A stretch of 64,000 bases of DNA from UBA2387 sp019454665 (GTDB lineage: Bacteria > Armatimonadota > Fimbriimonadia > Fimbriimonadales > Fimbriimonadaceae). Positions 40,583-48,836 of the stretch are shown in pieces. The notes under the pieces were generated by a model that was not told where the DNA came from, did not search any database, and saw only the letters and a program-made list of their open reading frames with translations. How positions within the stretch are numbered: the stretch's first letter is position 1; every line of letters begins with the position of its first letter. The translations under genes were made by a program, and so were the position numbers. The stretch spans positions 124,001 through 188,000 of the forward strand of contig BTVX01000003.1 in the NCBI GenBank assembly GCA_045862995.1. The letters run 5' to 3'.

Positions 40583-41245
40583 TCAACCAACGGGCGCCAT
40601 CGCCGCAATGGCGGCGACCACCTGGTCCACCGACATGCCGTCGGTCACCAACTCGGGAACCCCGGGAGCCAACACCAGCGGGCTGTCCTCGCGCGTCATG
40701 TCCCGGTGGTCGCGTTCCGCGATCTGAGCGCGGACCTCTTCGAAAGAGGCCGGGGTCCCCCGGGCCTGCAGCTCCGCACACCGGCGGCGGGCGCGTTCAT
40801 CGAGCGTCGCCGTCAGGAACACGCGCACGTCGGCCTCTGGAGCGACCACCGTCGTCACATCCCGGCCCTCCAGAACCACGCCACCCGCTGCGACCATCTC
40901 CTTCTGCCTCTTGACCAACAACCGTCGAACGGGCGAGTGGACGCTGAGGGCGCTGGCGAAATCGCCGACCTCGGGCAACCGGATCTGACGGGTGACCTCC
41001 TCCCCGTCGAGGTACACCGCTTGCGGGTCGCCTTGTCCGAACACGATCGTCGTTCGATCTCCCAAATCGGCCGCGGCCTCCCCGTCCTCTGCGGTCAGCC
41101 CGGCCCGCATCGCCTTGAGCGCAAGCGCGCGGTACATGGCCCCGGTGTCCAGGTAGGTCAAACCGAGGCGCTTGGCGACCAGCTTGGACACCGTGCTCTT
41201 GCCCGCGCCGGCGGGCCCGTCAATCGCGATGACCATCTTACGCAT
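40583..41245 (-). CDS. cmk: Cytidylate kinase
   Basis: 220 aa. Phosphorylates CMP/dCMP. Walker A IDGPAGAGKSTVSKLVAKRL, YLDTGAMYRALALKA, substrate region VGDFASALSVHSPVRRLLV with KRQKEM, EGRDVTTVVAPEADVRVFLT and a lid with RRRCAELQARG. Its start overlaps the aroA stop by 8 bp, the common aroA-cmk pairing. Confidence 0.95.
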   Translation of the reverse strand: MRKMVIAIDGPAGAGKSTVSKLVAKRLGLTYLDTGAMYRALALKAMRAGLTAEDGEAAADLGDRTTIVFGQGDPQAVYLDGEEVTRQIRLPEVGDFASALSVHSPVRRLLVKRQKEMVAAGGVVLEGRDVTTVVAPEADVRVFLTATLDERARRRCAELQARGTPASFEEVRAQIAERDHRDMTREDSPLVLAPGVPELVTDGMSVDQVVAAIAAMAPVG

Positions 41246-42521
41246 AGGTGAGTTTCCAAAGGTCGTCGGCGAACGCGGGGAAACTGGTTTGGATGGCTTC
41301 CGAGCCTTCGATGACGGTCTCCCCGTGGGCGATCAGCCCGGCAACCGCGAAGGCCATGCCGATGCGGTGGTCGCCATCGGTTTGGATCGTCGCACCGCGG
41401 AGCTGGACCGGGCCCTCGATCTCCATCCCATCTTCCCGGGTCTCGACACGCGCGCCCATCGCCCGAAGCCCTTCGGCTACGCGTTCGATGCGGTCGCTTT
41501 CCTTCACACGCAGTTCGCTGGCATCGCGGATGACGCTGACGCCGTCGCATTGGGTGGCCATGACGGCCAGCACCGGAATCTCGTCAATGAGCCGCGGGAC
41601 CAAACCGCCACCGATCTCGAAGGGCCGCAGGTCGCCCCCGTCTTGGATGGTCAGGTCGGCGACGGGCTCGCCCATCTGGTCGCGATGCGCCTCGGCGAAC
41701 CACTTGACGCCCGCTTGGTCGAACACGTCCAGAACCCCCGTGCGGGCAGGGTTCACGCCAACGTCCTCCAGAGTCAACCTAGCCGCAGGCAACAGAGCCG
41801 CCGCGACCATGAAGAACGCCGCGCTCGAGATGTCGGCGGGAACGGCGAAATCGAAGGGCTGGACGGTCTGTCCGCCTCGGAGCGAAACGATGTGCCGCTC
41901 GCCCTCCCGCTGGCGGTCCATCTGCACCCCGCATGCGTCCAACATGCGCTCGGTGTGGTCGCGGGTGAGGGTCTCCTCCTCGACCGTGGTCGTGCCCTCG
42001 GCCCGGAGGCCCGCCAGCAGGATGCAGCTCTTGATCTGAGCGCTGGCTATGGGGGTTGCGTACCGGATGCCCTGGAGACTGCCGCCGTGGATCGTGATCG
42101 GAGGTCGGTCGCCTTCGACGCGAGCTCCCATCAAACGCAACGGCTCGGCGATGCGGCCCATCGGCCGGCGGCTGAGCGAGGCGTCGCCGGCGAGCGTGGC
42201 CGTGAGGGGTCGCGAGGCGATGAGGCCGCTGAGCAACCGCATGGTCGTGCCCGAGTTGCCACAATCCAGGACACCCTCGGGGGCATGCCACTCGCTTGGA
42301 TGCAAAAGCCAGCCGTCCTCGACGGCCTCGACGCGCAGGCCCGTGGCTTCCAAACACCGGCGCGTCGCCTCGGCGTCCTCCGAGCCCAGCGGGCTCCGCA
42401 CCCGGCTCACGCCCGAAGCGATGGCCCCGAACATCAGCGCCCGATGAGTGAGCGATTTGTCCGAAGGAGGGCGGTACCGACCTTCGATCGCGGCGGCGGG
42501 CCCGATGCGCAAGGATGCCAT
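41238..42521 (-). CDS. aroA: EPSP synthase (3-phosphoshikimate 1-carboxyvinyltransferase)
   Basis: 427 aa from the ATG at 42519-42521. Joins phosphoenolpyruvate to shikimate 3-phosphate in the shikimate pathway. Conserved parts are PPSDKSLTHRALMFGAIA, CGNSGTTMRLLSGL, DASLSRRPMGRI, PADISSAAFFMVAAAL, LIDEIPVLAVMATQC and LRVKESDRIERV. It is followed by cmk with an 8-bp overlap and preceded by the flotillin pair (37 nt gap), possibly one transcript. Confidence 0.95.
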   Translation of the reverse strand: MASLRIGPAAAIEGRYRPPSDKSLTHRALMFGAIASGVSRVRSPLGSEDAEATRRCLEATGLRVEAVEDGWLLHPSEWHAPEGVLDCGNSGTTMRLLSGLIASRPLTATLAGDASLSRRPMGRIAEPLRLMGARVEGDRPPITIHGGSLQGIRYATPIASAQIKSCILLAGLRAEGTTTVEEETLTRDHTERMLDACGVQMDRQREGERHIVSLRGGQTVQPFDFAVPADISSAAFFMVAAALLPAARLTLEDVGVNPARTGVLDVFDQAGVKWFAEAHRDQMGEPVADLTIQDGGDLRPFEIGGGLVPRLIDEIPVLAVMATQCDGVSVIRDASELRVKESDRIERVAEGLRAMGARVETREDGMEIEGPVQLRGATIQTDGDHRIGMAFAVAGLIAHGETVIEGSEAIQTSFPAFADDLWKLTYA

Positions 42522-42558
42522 GAGTTGGCACCATTGTGGCATCCCGAGTCGCTTGGTC

Positions 42559-43824
42559 CTATTTGGACTGGGGCGGTGGCGGCGGCTCGAACGAGATGAC
42601 CGGTCCGGGCGACGTCGGCTTCTCGGCCAGCTTGGCCTTGACCATCTCGACCACGTCCACCCCGAACAGGCTGTTCAGTTGCTCGACCATCGAGAGCGCC
42701 TTCGGCGGCAGGGCGGGCGACGACCCGTCCACCATGGTGATGCGGTCAATCTGGGTGTTCGAGATCGTGTCCACGACCGCCGTGATGATCGGCTCCAGTT
42801 TTTGCAGCACCAGCACGTCGCGCGCGTTCGGGCCCCAGTTGTCGGCGATTTTGGAAAGGGCGTCTGCGCGGGCCTTGCCGTCTTCGATGATCGGGGCGAC
42901 CAGTGCCTTGGCTTCGGCTTCGGCGGCTTCCATCTGCGCGATCGCGGGCTTGACCACGTCGGCCTGCAACCGCCCGCGCACCTGTTCGATGCGGGCCTCC
43001 TGCACCTTGACTTCGGCCTTGGACTGGGCCACTTGAGCCGCGACCTGGGCCAGTTCTTCGGCCACCAGCGCCTGTTCGCGGCTGCGGATGTCCACCAGCT
43101 TCTTGGCGGCTTCGGCTTTGGCGATGGCCGTGCGCGATTCGACTTGGGCGCGGACTTCGCGTTCGCGGTTCTCGGCGGCGCGGACCACGGCCTCGGCTTT
43201 GGCACGGGCCTCGGCGATGCGGGCGCGGGAGATCAGTTGGGCGTTCTTGCCTCGGCCGATGGAGTCCAGGTAGCCGGCCTCGTCGTGGACGTTTTGGATC
43301 TTGAGCGTGTCCACCACCAGGCCGAGCCGCGTCATGTCCTCCTCGACTTCGTGGACGAGCCTTTCGGCGAACAGCAGCTTGTCCTCGTTGACCTCTTCGG
43401 GCGTCATCGTGGCGAGCACGCCGCGCAACGCGCCTTCGAGGTTGTCCTTGATGATCTGGATGATCTCGGGGCGGGCCTTGCCCAGGAAGCGTTCGGCCGC
43501 GTTGTTGAGCAGGGGCGCGTGGCCCGCGATCTTGACGTTGGCGACGCCTTGAACGGTGAGCGGAACGCCGCCTTTGGAGTACGCGCCCGTGGCGCTCACG
43601 TCAATGACCATGTTGGTCAGGTCCATGCGGTCCACCCGCTCGAAGAACGGCACGCGAAGTCCCAAGCCGCCGCGGATGAAGCGCACGCCGCGCCCAGAGA
43701 TGATGGCCACCTCGTTCGGCGGAACGAGGATGATGATGTTGCGGATGTTCACGAAGATCAGCAACGCAAGGACGGCGAACAGGAGGAGTCCGCCCTGAAT
43801 GATCGTCAGAACGAGGTCGTTCAC
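42559..43824 (-). CDS. Flotillin-like SPFH protein 1
   Basis: 421 aa. One N-terminal membrane helix (LVLTIIQGGLLLFAVLALLI), SPFH domain (about 30-190: VPPNEVAIISGRG, VPFFERVDRMDLTNMVIDV, YSKGGVPLTVQGVANVKI), a long coiled-coil rich in Ala/Glu (200-320) and a Pro-rich end. Flotillins scaffold membrane microdomains. Its ATG overlaps the stop of flotillin 2 by 4 bp, so the two are made together and probably form hetero-oligomers. Confidence 0.92.
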   Translation of the reverse strand: MNDLVLTIIQGGLLLFAVLALLIFVNIRNIIILVPPNEVAIISGRGVRFIRGGLGLRVPFFERVDRMDLTNMVIDVSATGAYSKGGVPLTVQGVANVKIAGHAPLLNNAAERFLGKARPEIIQIIKDNLEGALRGVLATMTPEEVNEDKLLFAERLVHEVEEDMTRLGLVVDTLKIQNVHDEAGYLDSIGRGKNAQLISRARIAEARAKAEAVVRAAENREREVRAQVESRTAIAKAEAAKKLVDIRSREQALVAEELAQVAAQVAQSKAEVKVQEARIEQVRGRLQADVVKPAIAQMEAAEAEAKALVAPIIEDGKARADALSKIADNWGPNARDVLVLQKLEPIITAVVDTISNTQIDRITMVDGSSPALPPKALSMVEQLNSLFGVDVVEMVKAKLAEKPTSPGPVISFEPPPPPQSK

Positions 43825-45104
43825 GATTGCACCTCCGGATTGGATTTGCCGGAAAGGGCTTTGGCCACGTCAATGCCGGTCGTCTTGGCGACGGATTGAA
43901 GGATGGCGTTCAGCATGTCGGGGTACGCCGAAATGTAGTTGGCGAGCACCTTGCCCTCGCCTCCGTCCACCATGTTGATGCTGGCGATTTGGATTTTCGC
44001 AACGCCCTTGGCCGCGTTGTGGAGGATCTTCTCGATGTCTTCCAGCACCTGGATGCTCATGGCGTCTTCGCCCGCCTTGTCCCACGCCTCGTTCATCAGG
44101 CGCAGGGCCTCGGAAACGGCGACGCCGCGTTCGCGGACCAGAGCGGCTTCGCCGCGCGCCCGGAACATCTCGGCTTCGCGTTCGGCCTCGGCGGGAAGGA
44201 CCCGGTCGGCCCTAAGCCGGATGCCCTCGAGTTCGGCGCGGATGCGCTGAAGTTCTTGTTCGGCCTCGGCGCGGGCTTGGCGGGCTGCGGCGAGCACGCG
44301 CTCTTCTTCGGATTTGACTTCGGCTTCGAGTTCGGCCAGCACTCGCCGGAGGTCGTTTTCCATTTGCCTGACTTGGGCTTCGACCTGCGCTTCGGTGACG
44401 CTGGCTTTGGCGCGGTTCTCGGCTTCGGCGAGTTCGGCTTCGCGTCGCGCGTCGCTCTCGGCCATCTCGGCGTCGCGGATGACGTTGGCGATGGCTTCGC
44501 GACCGATCGAGTCGAGGTACTGGACCTCGTCGCTTACATGTTGAATCTTGAGGGTCTCGAGTTGGATGCCGAGCTTGTTGAGGTCGGAAATGGACTCGTG
44601 GCCGAGTTCTTCGGCGAACCGCAGACGGTCTTGATTGACCTCTTCCGGGGTCAGCTTGGCGAGAACGCCCCGCAGGTGGCCCTCCAGCGTCTCTTTCGCC
44701 ACGCGTTGGATGTCGCGTTGGTCGCGACCCAGGAATCGCTCGATGGCGTTGCCGATGAGCTTGGGGTCGTTCGAGACCTTGACGTTGGCGATGGCGTTCA
44801 CGGCAAGCGGAATGCCGCCCTTGGAGTAGGCGCCGCGCACGCTGATGGGAACCTCTAAAACGTTCATGGACATGACGTCCACCTTGCGGATCCAAGGAAT
44901 CTCAAACGCGGCGCCGCCGAAAATGGGTCGGTAACCCCGCCGGCTCTCGCCTACGCGGCTTTTGCCGCCCGAGAGGATCAGCACCTTGTTGGGAGGGCAG
45001 ATGCGGCGCAAACGCACCAGCATGCTGAACAGCGTCAGCATCACGACGGCCGCGACGAGCGCGGGAATCCAGTCCGATGCCTGCAGTAGTCTTTCGAAGT
45101 CCAA
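43821..45104 (-). CDS. Flotillin-like SPFH protein 2 (TTG start)
   Basis: 427 aa. The best start is the TTG at 45102-45104, which has AGGAG 7 nt upstream; no ATG fits. Membrane helix WIPALVAAVVMLTLFSMLV, SPFH domain with CPPNKVLILSGGKSRVGE, AYSKGGIPLAVNAIANVKV and FLGRDQRDIQRVAKETLEGH, then Glu/Ala/Arg-rich coiled coil (about 215-340) and a C-terminal part with YPDMLNAILQSVAKTTGIDV. Paralogue of flotillin 1. Likely first gene of flotillin 2-flotillin 1-aroA-cmk. Confidence 0.9.
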   Translation of the reverse strand: MDFERLLQASDWIPALVAAVVMLTLFSMLVRLRRICPPNKVLILSGGKSRVGESRRGYRPIFGGAAFEIPWIRKVDVMSMNVLEVPISVRGAYSKGGIPLAVNAIANVKVSNDPKLIGNAIERFLGRDQRDIQRVAKETLEGHLRGVLAKLTPEEVNQDRLRFAEELGHESISDLNKLGIQLETLKIQHVSDEVQYLDSIGREAIANVIRDAEMAESDARREAELAEAENRAKASVTEAQVEAQVRQMENDLRRVLAELEAEVKSEEERVLAAARQARAEAEQELQRIRAELEGIRLRADRVLPAEAEREAEMFRARGEAALVRERGVAVSEALRLMNEAWDKAGEDAMSIQVLEDIEKILHNAAKGVAKIQIASINMVDGGEGKVLANYISAYPDMLNAILQSVAKTTGIDVAKALSGKSNPEVQS

Positions 45105-45220
45105 TCTCGTTCTCCTGTGAGCCAGACATTCTGGATACGGAGCAGAACTCCTGCCGGTTGAGCCGTAGCGGCCCAAAGTTGCATTCGCAGGGCGGTCTGG
45201 GTCACGATGCAACGGTTCCG

Positions 45221-45553
45221 ATGCCCGTCTTCGAGTTCCGTTGCGTCCAGTGCCGAAGTCGGTTCGCCAAACTGGTCGGCATGACCGCCGAGCCGGACGA
45301 TTTGACCTGCCCCAAGTGCGGGTCGCCGGGGGCCGAACGCTTGGTCAGCCGATTCGTGCGCGGACGCAGCGACGACGACCGTGTGGACGAACTCGCCGAC
45401 CGCGTCGAACTGATGGGCGAGCCCGAGAGTCCCAGTGCGATGCGCGGCTTGGTGCGCGAAATGGGCAAGGCGATGGAAGAAGACATGGCCGACGAAATGG
45501 AAGAACTCTACGAGGCCGATGTCTCGGGCGAATCGGTGGACGAAGACCTATGA
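45221..45553 (+). CDS. FmdB-type zinc-ribbon protein
   Basis: 110 aa. N-terminal zinc ribbon MPVFEFRCVQCRSRFAKLVG with CPKCGS (C-x2-C..C-x2-C); the remainder is acidic (AMEEDMADEMEELYEADVSG). FmdB-like regulators bind zinc; function mostly unknown. Stop overlaps the tdk start by 4 bp. Confidence 0.85.
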   Translation: MPVFEFRCVQCRSRFAKLVGMTAEPDDLTCPKCGSPGAERLVSRFVRGRSDDDRVDELADRVELMGEPESPSAMRGLVREMGKAMEEDMADEMEELYEADVSGESVDEDL

Positions 45554-46218
45554 AGAAAGCGGGAGACATCACCGTCATCTGCGGCAGCATGTTCGCAGGC
45601 AAAACCGAGGAACTCATCCGCCGCGCGCGACGCGCCCTCTACGCCAAACGCAAGGTCCAGGTGTTCAAACCCCGCGTGGACAGCCGCTATCACGAGTCCA
45701 TGGTGGTGACCCACGAGGGAGTGCGGCACGAGGCGGTGCCCGTTTCCGGGGTCCGGGAGTTGGCCGAAGCGATCGCCGACGACACCGATGTCGTGCTGCT
45801 CGACGAGGCGCAGTTCTTCAGCAAGGACATCGTGCCTTTGGTTCAAGCGCTGGCTCGGTGCGGGCGCGACGTGATCGTGGCGGGGCTCGACCAGGATTTT
45901 CGACGCGAGCCGTTCGGCCCGATGCCCCAGCTGTTGGCGATCGCCGACGAGGTGGTGAAGTTGAGGGCGATCTGCATGAAGTCGGGCGACCCCGCCAGCC
46001 ACACCTACCGGATCATTGACGGCAAACCGGCGGCAGCCGACGACCCGATCATCCTGATCGGCGCCACGGAGAGCTACGAGGCGCGCAGCCGAGCCGAGCA
46101 TCGGCTGGCGGGCGAACCGCCTGTGCCTCGGGGACCAAAGCCTTGGCTCAAGCTGATCGAGCCCGCTGGGCGCAACAAGAAGGGTGGAAGAGCGAAGCCC
46201 CGAAAGCCCACGAGCTAG
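45550..46218 (+). CDS. tdk: Thymidine kinase, type II, with degenerate zinc site
   Basis: 222 aa. Salvages thymidine to dTMP. Walker A GSMFAGKTEELIRR (12-25), DEAQFF with catalytic E86, and the lasso loop IGATESYEAR (169-179). The structural zinc site is mostly lost: the first pair is C142-M-K-S145 instead of CxxC, and the second has S180 where Cys is expected, leaving H184. It has a lysine-rich tail. Coupled by ATGA to the FmdB zinc-ribbon gene. Confidence 0.93.
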   Translation: MKKAGDITVICGSMFAGKTEELIRRARRALYAKRKVQVFKPRVDSRYHESMVVTHEGVRHEAVPVSGVRELAEAIADDTDVVLLDEAQFFSKDIVPLVQALARCGRDVIVAGLDQDFRREPFGPMPQLLAIADEVVKLRAICMKSGDPASHTYRIIDGKPAAADDPIILIGATESYEARSRAEHRLAGEPPVPRGPKPWLKLIEPAGRNKKGGRAKPRKPTS

Positions 46219-46395
46219 CAGGTTCTCCAGATTCTCTTGCAGGGCCTTTAGGGATGTTCGCTTGCCTTCCGAGAATTCAACTGCAACAGTCTGTGGACAA
46301 CGCGTGAAGACCGGCGTTCTCCTCTGGGGAATCGGGTCGCTTCAGCCGATCATTTCGTCACGTCGCCCCAGGTCTGCTGGATTCGAAGAGCGCCA

Positions 46396-47352
46396 ATGGT
46401 ACAGCCGCATTTGAAGTCGCAAGAAACGCTCAACGACATCGCCACGAACACGGGCGATCTGCCGGCATTTCCGGCAGCGGCCCTGCAGATCATGCGGGAG
46501 TCCGAGTCGCCCACGTGTACAGCCGCACGCATCGCCGAGCTGATCAACCACGATCCGGCCCTGTGCGCCCGCGTGTTGCGATTGGCGAACAGTCCGTACT
46601 ACGGCTTGGCGCGACAGGTGGCCGATGTTCAGGACGCCGTGGTGCTCCTCGGCTTGAGAAGCGTCCGCAACCTGGCGATGGTCGCGGCGACCTATGCCTG
46701 GATGTCCCAGCCGATCCGGGCCTACGACCTGCAGCCCAAGCAGATGTGGGTGAACGCGTTCGGCACGGCCAACATCGCCCAGGAAGTCGCCCGCATGGTG
46801 CGTGTGCCCGATGTGGACCACGTCTTCACCGCTGGTTTGTTGCACGATTTGGGGAAGATCGCTATCGGTCTTTGGCTCGAGAAGCGCGCCCACGGCACCG
46901 TTCGCGTGCTGGTGCGGCAACTGCTCCGCAAGAACGCCACGTTCGATTTGGTCGAGCGACAAGTCTTGGGCTTCACCCACGCCGACGCGGGGAGCTATCT
47001 GGCCGAGTTGTGGAACCTGCCCAAGTCCATCGTGGACGCCATCAAGTACCACCACGACCCAGACTTGTGCGATCCGGCCTCGAAGATCGTGGATTGCGTT
47101 CATGTCGGGATGGTGCTCAGCGAGAGCATGACCACCCAGATCCTCGCCGAGTTCGATGCCGAGGAAGGCGCGACGCCCGACGAGGCCGAGCCGGTTCTCG
47201 ACCACAACGAGCCGCAACGACCGAACGAGGGCGCCATGTTGCGGCTGCGTCTGAAAGACGAAGATCTGACGGACCTGAAAGAACGGTGCCTCGTCGCATT
47301 CCGAGGCTACGCCCAGATGTTCGAAGACCCCGGCACGCGGCGCGCCGCATGA
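46396..47352 (+). CDS. HDOD-domain protein
   Basis: 318 aa. HDOD fold (residues 10-210): DLPAFPAAALQIMRESESP, LINHDPALCARVLRLANSPY, VQDAVVLLGLRSVRNLAMVA, GLLHDLGKIAIGLW and HADAGSYLAELWNLPKSIVD. It keeps an HD in LHDLGK, although most HDOD proteins do not hydrolyse nucleotides; they serve as scaffolds in second-messenger and chemotaxis signalling. The C-terminus is acidic. A CheX-like gene follows 128 nt downstream. The 176-nt gap before it shows nothing notable. Confidence 0.88.
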   Translation: MVQPHLKSQETLNDIATNTGDLPAFPAAALQIMRESESPTCTAARIAELINHDPALCARVLRLANSPYYGLARQVADVQDAVVLLGLRSVRNLAMVAATYAWMSQPIRAYDLQPKQMWVNAFGTANIAQEVARMVRVPDVDHVFTAGLLHDLGKIAIGLWLEKRAHGTVRVLVRQLLRKNATFDLVERQVLGFTHADAGSYLAELWNLPKSIVDAIKYHHDPDLCDPASKIVDCVHVGMVLSESMTTQILAEFDAEEGATPDEAEPVLDHNEPQRPNEGAMLRLRLKDEDLTDLKERCLVAFRGYAQMFEDPGTRRAA

Positions 47353-47480
47353 CCTAAGCATCGGCGTCACAACCTCCGACAATTGCCGTTGGAGGCCCTG
47401 ACGGTTTATCGAGTTGGGGCAAAGCGAATGGCTTCGATCAAGAGCAAGGCTTTGTGCGCGGATACTCCCGAGGTGGTCGT

Positions 47481-47969
47481 TTGAAGGCCGAGTACGTCAA
47501 CCCGTTTGTGGCTGCCACCGGTCAGACGTTGCGAGAAGTGCTGGGTATCGCCGTTCGGCGCGGCGAGCCCGACGCCTTGGCAGAACTCGCCACCCATGAA
47601 CAGGTCAACATCGCCATCGGCATCACGGGAGATGTCCAAGGCATGCTGATCGTCGGCATGTCGGTCCTCACCGCCGACCGAATCGCCAGCCAGATCACCC
47701 AACAACAGATCGTCACATTCGACCAAGTGGCCGCCCAAACCGTCGCCGAACTTTCGAACCGCATAGCGGACCACGCGATCATCGGGCTCGAGGACCACGG
47801 ATACACGTGCGATGCCACACCGCCCACGGTGATTCGAGGCAAGAACGTGAAGATGGACACGATGGGCGTCGCAACGCTCAAACTTCCGTTCGATCTGGGC
47901 GAGCACGGCGAAGTGACCATCGCGCTCAGTCTTGGCGAGCGGTTGGAAGGCCCGCTCTCCGCGGCTTAG
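47481..47969 (+). CDS. CheX-like chemotaxis phosphatase
   Basis: 162 aa from the TTG at 47481, which gives the family start LKAEYVNPFVAATG and has AGGTGG about 8 nt upstream; the GTG at 47454 is the alternative. CheX dephosphorylates CheY-P; the E-x2-N signature is present in TVAELSNRIADHA. Further GVATLKLPFDLGEHGEVTIA. Located after an HDOD gene, consistent with a signalling pair. motA is far away in the window. Confidence 0.8.
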   Translation: MKAEYVNPFVAATGQTLREVLGIAVRRGEPDALAELATHEQVNIAIGITGDVQGMLIVGMSVLTADRIASQITQQQIVTFDQVAAQTVAELSNRIADHAIIGLEDHGYTCDATPPTVIRGKNVKMDTMGVATLKLPFDLGEHGEVTIALSLGERLEGPLSAA

Positions 47970-48093
47970 CGTGACCTTCTTGCTCGACCGCGCCGTCAAG
48001 TAGAGCATCGTACTGCGCGTCGAACGATGTCCGGCCCCCGCCATCGCGGCCGATGGCCGTCTCCCTTCTCGCTTCGTCGTCCGCGAGCGGGCC

Positions 48094-48567
48094 GTGTTCA
48101 CGGGGGGTTCGTTCGAGGTCGTTCGCGAGCCAACGCCTTGGGTCAAGGACTACGACGCTTTGGAAGACGCCCTCCACGTGCTGCCTGCAAGGCACCGCCT
48201 GGAACGCTGGCTCGGACTGGTTGCGCTCCGCGGAGATTCGGTCGTCGGTACGTTGCTGGCTCTCGCCGACGATCCCACTTACGTCCCCCAGATCGGCGCC
48301 GAGGGCGTATGGGTGGTCGACATCCGTGTGGACCCTTCGGTGCGAGGCACGGGGGTGGGTTCGGCGCTCTGGGCGGCAGCCGAGGCTTGGACGCTGGAAA
48401 CGGGGCGGTGCGAGCTGTGGGTCGAGACGCAGGACGTCAACGTGCCCGCTTGTCGTTTCTATCAGAAGATGGGCTGTAGAGTCGCTTCGGTGGACGCTCG
48501 CGCCTACCCGCCGGAGATGGGGGAAACTCGCGTGATCTGGGTCAAGCGACTTGTCCGTGGGCCTTAG
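48094..48567 (+). CDS. GNAT family N-acetyltransferase
   Basis: 157 aa from the only standard start (GTG at 48094); the frame is open back to 48004 and RFVVRERAVF upstream looks coding, so the true N-terminus may be longer. Acetyl-CoA motif VDPSVRGTGVGSALWAAAE and VNVPACRFYQKMGCR close the fold. Substrate unknown. Confidence 0.78.
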   Translation: MFTGGSFEVVREPTPWVKDYDALEDALHVLPARHRLERWLGLVALRGDSVVGTLLALADDPTYVPQIGAEGVWVVDIRVDPSVRGTGVGSALWAAAEAWTLETGRCELWVETQDVNVPACRFYQKMGCRVASVDARAYPPEMGETRVIWVKRLVRGP

Positions 48568-48573
48568 GACGGC

Positions 48574-48602
48574 TTGCACAACGGGCAGAATCGTGCTATG
48601 AT
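48574..48602 (+). promoter_or_regulatory. Promoter of the rsgA leader
   Basis: TTGCAC and TATGAT with a 17-nt spacer; start expected near 48609, giving about 230 nt of untranslated leader in front of rsgA. It begins only 6 nt after the GNAT stop. Confidence 0.7.
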
Positions 48603-48836
48603 GCTCGGAACCGGCGAATCGCCGGTCACAATTCCAACCCAGGAGGGGCCACGCAGCACACATGTTTACAGCAGTTACCGCCATCACGCTCGGCTCCTCG
48701 GCCGCGCGCTAAGCGAGACGAGGGAGCCGGGCAGCTCAATCCTCGACCCTTTGGTCGAGCCTGTCGCGGCATTCCCCGAGAGGCTTCGATCCCGCCCCTG
48801 AGCCGATCATTCGGCGCTTGAGGATCAGCAGCACCA
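48603..48836 (+). promoter_or_regulatory. Structured 5' leader of rsgA with a possible leader peptide
   Basis: Three hairpins: ACCGGCG-AAT-CGCCGGT (48610-48626), a longer one CGGCTCC-TCG..CGA-GGAGCCG (about 48691-48731), and CTCGACC-CTTT-GGTCGAG (48742-48759). Between the first two, AGGAGGGG at 48641-48648 precedes a 16-codon frame (48662-48712, MFTAVTAITLGSSAAR). The end of this mini-gene overlaps the second hairpin, the arrangement of translation-coupled attenuators. It could also be a separate small RNA. Confidence 0.45.

Noticed and set aside
46219..46395. Regulatory RNA before the HDOD gene
   Set aside because: No stable stem, no promoter pair and no conserved motif were visible.
48603..48836. 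SRP RNA or tmRNA in the rsgA leader
   Set aside because: The conserved SRP loop sequence and tmRNA ends are not present; hairpins are short and unrelated.
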